DNA of 7,101 bases from Clostridiales bacterium. GTDB lineage: Bacteria; Bacillota; Clostridia; Lachnospirales; CAG-274. The translations under genes were made by a program, and so were the position numbers. The DNA is taken from the NCBI GenBank assembly GCA_021202835.1, contig JAJQCI010000356.1, positions 1 through 7,101 of the forward strand, read 5' to 3'. The notes below the pieces were generated by a model. That model did no database searches. It worked only from the letters and a program-made list of their open reading frames with translations, and had not been told where the DNA came from. This document shows, piece after piece, positions 6,403-7,101 of the stretch (positions within the stretch are counted from its first letter, which is position 1; the number at the start of each line of letters is the position of its first letter).

Positions 6403-7101
6403 GTGGGATTTCAACACATCGCTTACAAATTCATAGGTTCTCGGTGTTGTAAATATGTAGTTTTTACACTCTTCATCCCCTGACATTTCAAGCTCTGCAT
6501 CATATGAATGAAGAACCTGGTCTATAGTTTCTTTACTGCCGGAAATATGGGTCATAAAGCTTTCCAAATATTCTATAACAGCCGGGTGAAAATCATTGTC
6601 TTTAAAATATTGAAGAGTTTCTTTTGCATCCGGTTTGATTTCAAGTATGAGCATACGGGCTCTTACAGGGGCAAGAAGCCTTTCGTATAAGCCTCCGTCT
6701 TCTTCACGGTTTCCGGCGCAGCCCTGATACCATGTGTCGGGCATAACATAATCATTTATTTTTCTGTCAAGTATAAACTGATACATTATGGATTTAACCG
6801 CCGGCTCCTTTACCTGGTTAAGCTCGTCCATAAGAATAATTCCGTATTTTGGAAGATCCTTATTTATTCCCGGAAGCACTGCATCCTTCATCCACTTCAT
6901 AACCCATGTTCCGTCGGCCTGCTTCTCGGGATGTGGTATTCCCTGAATATCAGAAGCCGACATAGTTGCAAGCCTCATATCCAAAAATCCCCATTCTTCT
7001 CCTGTGTATTCCGTCATAAAGTCAACTATGCTTCTGAAAACAGTCGACTTTCCTATACCCATTGTGCCTTCAAGATATACTGTGTTATAACAATGTTTGT
7101 T
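6388..7101 (-). CDS. MoxR-type AAA+ ATPase core (5' end outside window; ends at in-frame TAG)
   Basis: ATP-driven AAA+ remodelling ATPase of the MoxR group, expected in the cytoplasm. An ATG at 7062 exists but sits inside Walker A, and the frame is open to the window edge, so the true start lies beyond it. Counting from the edge: Walker A GTMGIGKST (residues 12-20), Walker B IILMDE with D92-E93, sensor 1 GNR (130-132), candidate arginine finger R147 or R149 in LAPVRARM, and sensor-2-like TTPRTYEFVSDVL (from about 218). The pattern of Walker B, GNRxxD, a short HPxVIxYL stretch and TPRxxExVSDxL matches, from memory, the MoxR subgroup paired with VWA/DUF2201 proteins, and such a protein is encoded just downstream. 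The frame stops at TAG (6390-6388) directly after sensor 2, earlier than relatives that continue into a C-terminal helical region. ATPase assignment is firm; substrate is unknown. Confidence 0.93.
   Translation of the reverse strand, partial: NKHCYNTVYLEGTMGIGKSTVFRSIVDFMTEYTGEEWGFLDMRLATMSASDIQGIPHPEKQADGTWVMKWMKDAVLPGINKDLPKYGIILMDELNQVKEPAVKSIMYQFILDRKINDYVMPDTWYQGCAGNREEDGGLYERLLAPVRARMLILEIKPDAKETLQYFKDNDFHPAVIEYLESFMTHISGSKETIDQVLHSYDAELEMSGDEECKNYIFTTPRTYEFVSDVLKSHEELA

Noticed and set aside
5966..6436. Plus-strand 156-codon frame opposite the ATPase C-terminal region
   Set aside because: It is antisense to the minus-strand coding sequence with no ribosome binding site or recognisable motif. 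The minus-strand translation resembles a known family and this one does not.

Overview
The window is AT-rich and densely coded. All convincing genes lie on the minus strand in one tightly packed run, so it reads from the high coordinates to the low ones as a single operon. Strong AGGAGG-type ribosome binding sites 6-9 bases before ATG, heavy use of AGA/ATA/AAA codons and low GC point to a low-GC Bacillota, most likely a clostridial lineage, or a mobile element living in one. No integrase, transposase, tRNA, phage structural hallmark or CRISPR is visible, so chromosome and mobile element cannot be told apart.

Layout in transcription order. (1) 7101-6388: a MoxR-type AAA+ ATPase core, cut by the window edge just before Walker A. 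(2) 6381-5926: in the same reading frame, separated only by an in-frame TAG and two codons, a 151-codon frame that looks like the C-terminal helical region of the same ATPase. (3) 5907-3760: a 715-residue protein with a DUF2201-like N-terminal putative-peptidase domain whose HExxH is degenerate (REFTQ), an acidic 12-13-residue repeat linker, and a C-terminal VWA-like domain with an intact MIDAS. (4) 3683-2976: a 235-residue protein of unknown family. (5) 2961-1663 and (6) 1585-200: two unknown proteins, 432 and 461 residues, that are best explained as one polypeptide of about 920 residues broken by a -1 frame change at a run of seven A. (7) 174-1: the first 58 residues of another unknown protein, running off the left edge.

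The recognisable core is a MoxR ATPase paired with a VWA/DUF2201 protein, a known pairing in which the ATPase is thought to act as a remodelling chaperone with the VWA protein as metal-dependent partner or substrate adaptor. The downstream proteins are unrecognised and co-transcribed, so they are candidate substrates or dedicated partners of that core.

The most unusual point is that the operon carries two reading-frame interruptions (in-frame TAG in the ATPase; -1 shift in the large unknown protein). Every other internal gene start in the window uses ATG with a good ribosome binding site, while the two frames after the interruptions have only TTG without a well-placed one. This could mean decay, assembly error or recoding, and the sequence alone cannot decide.
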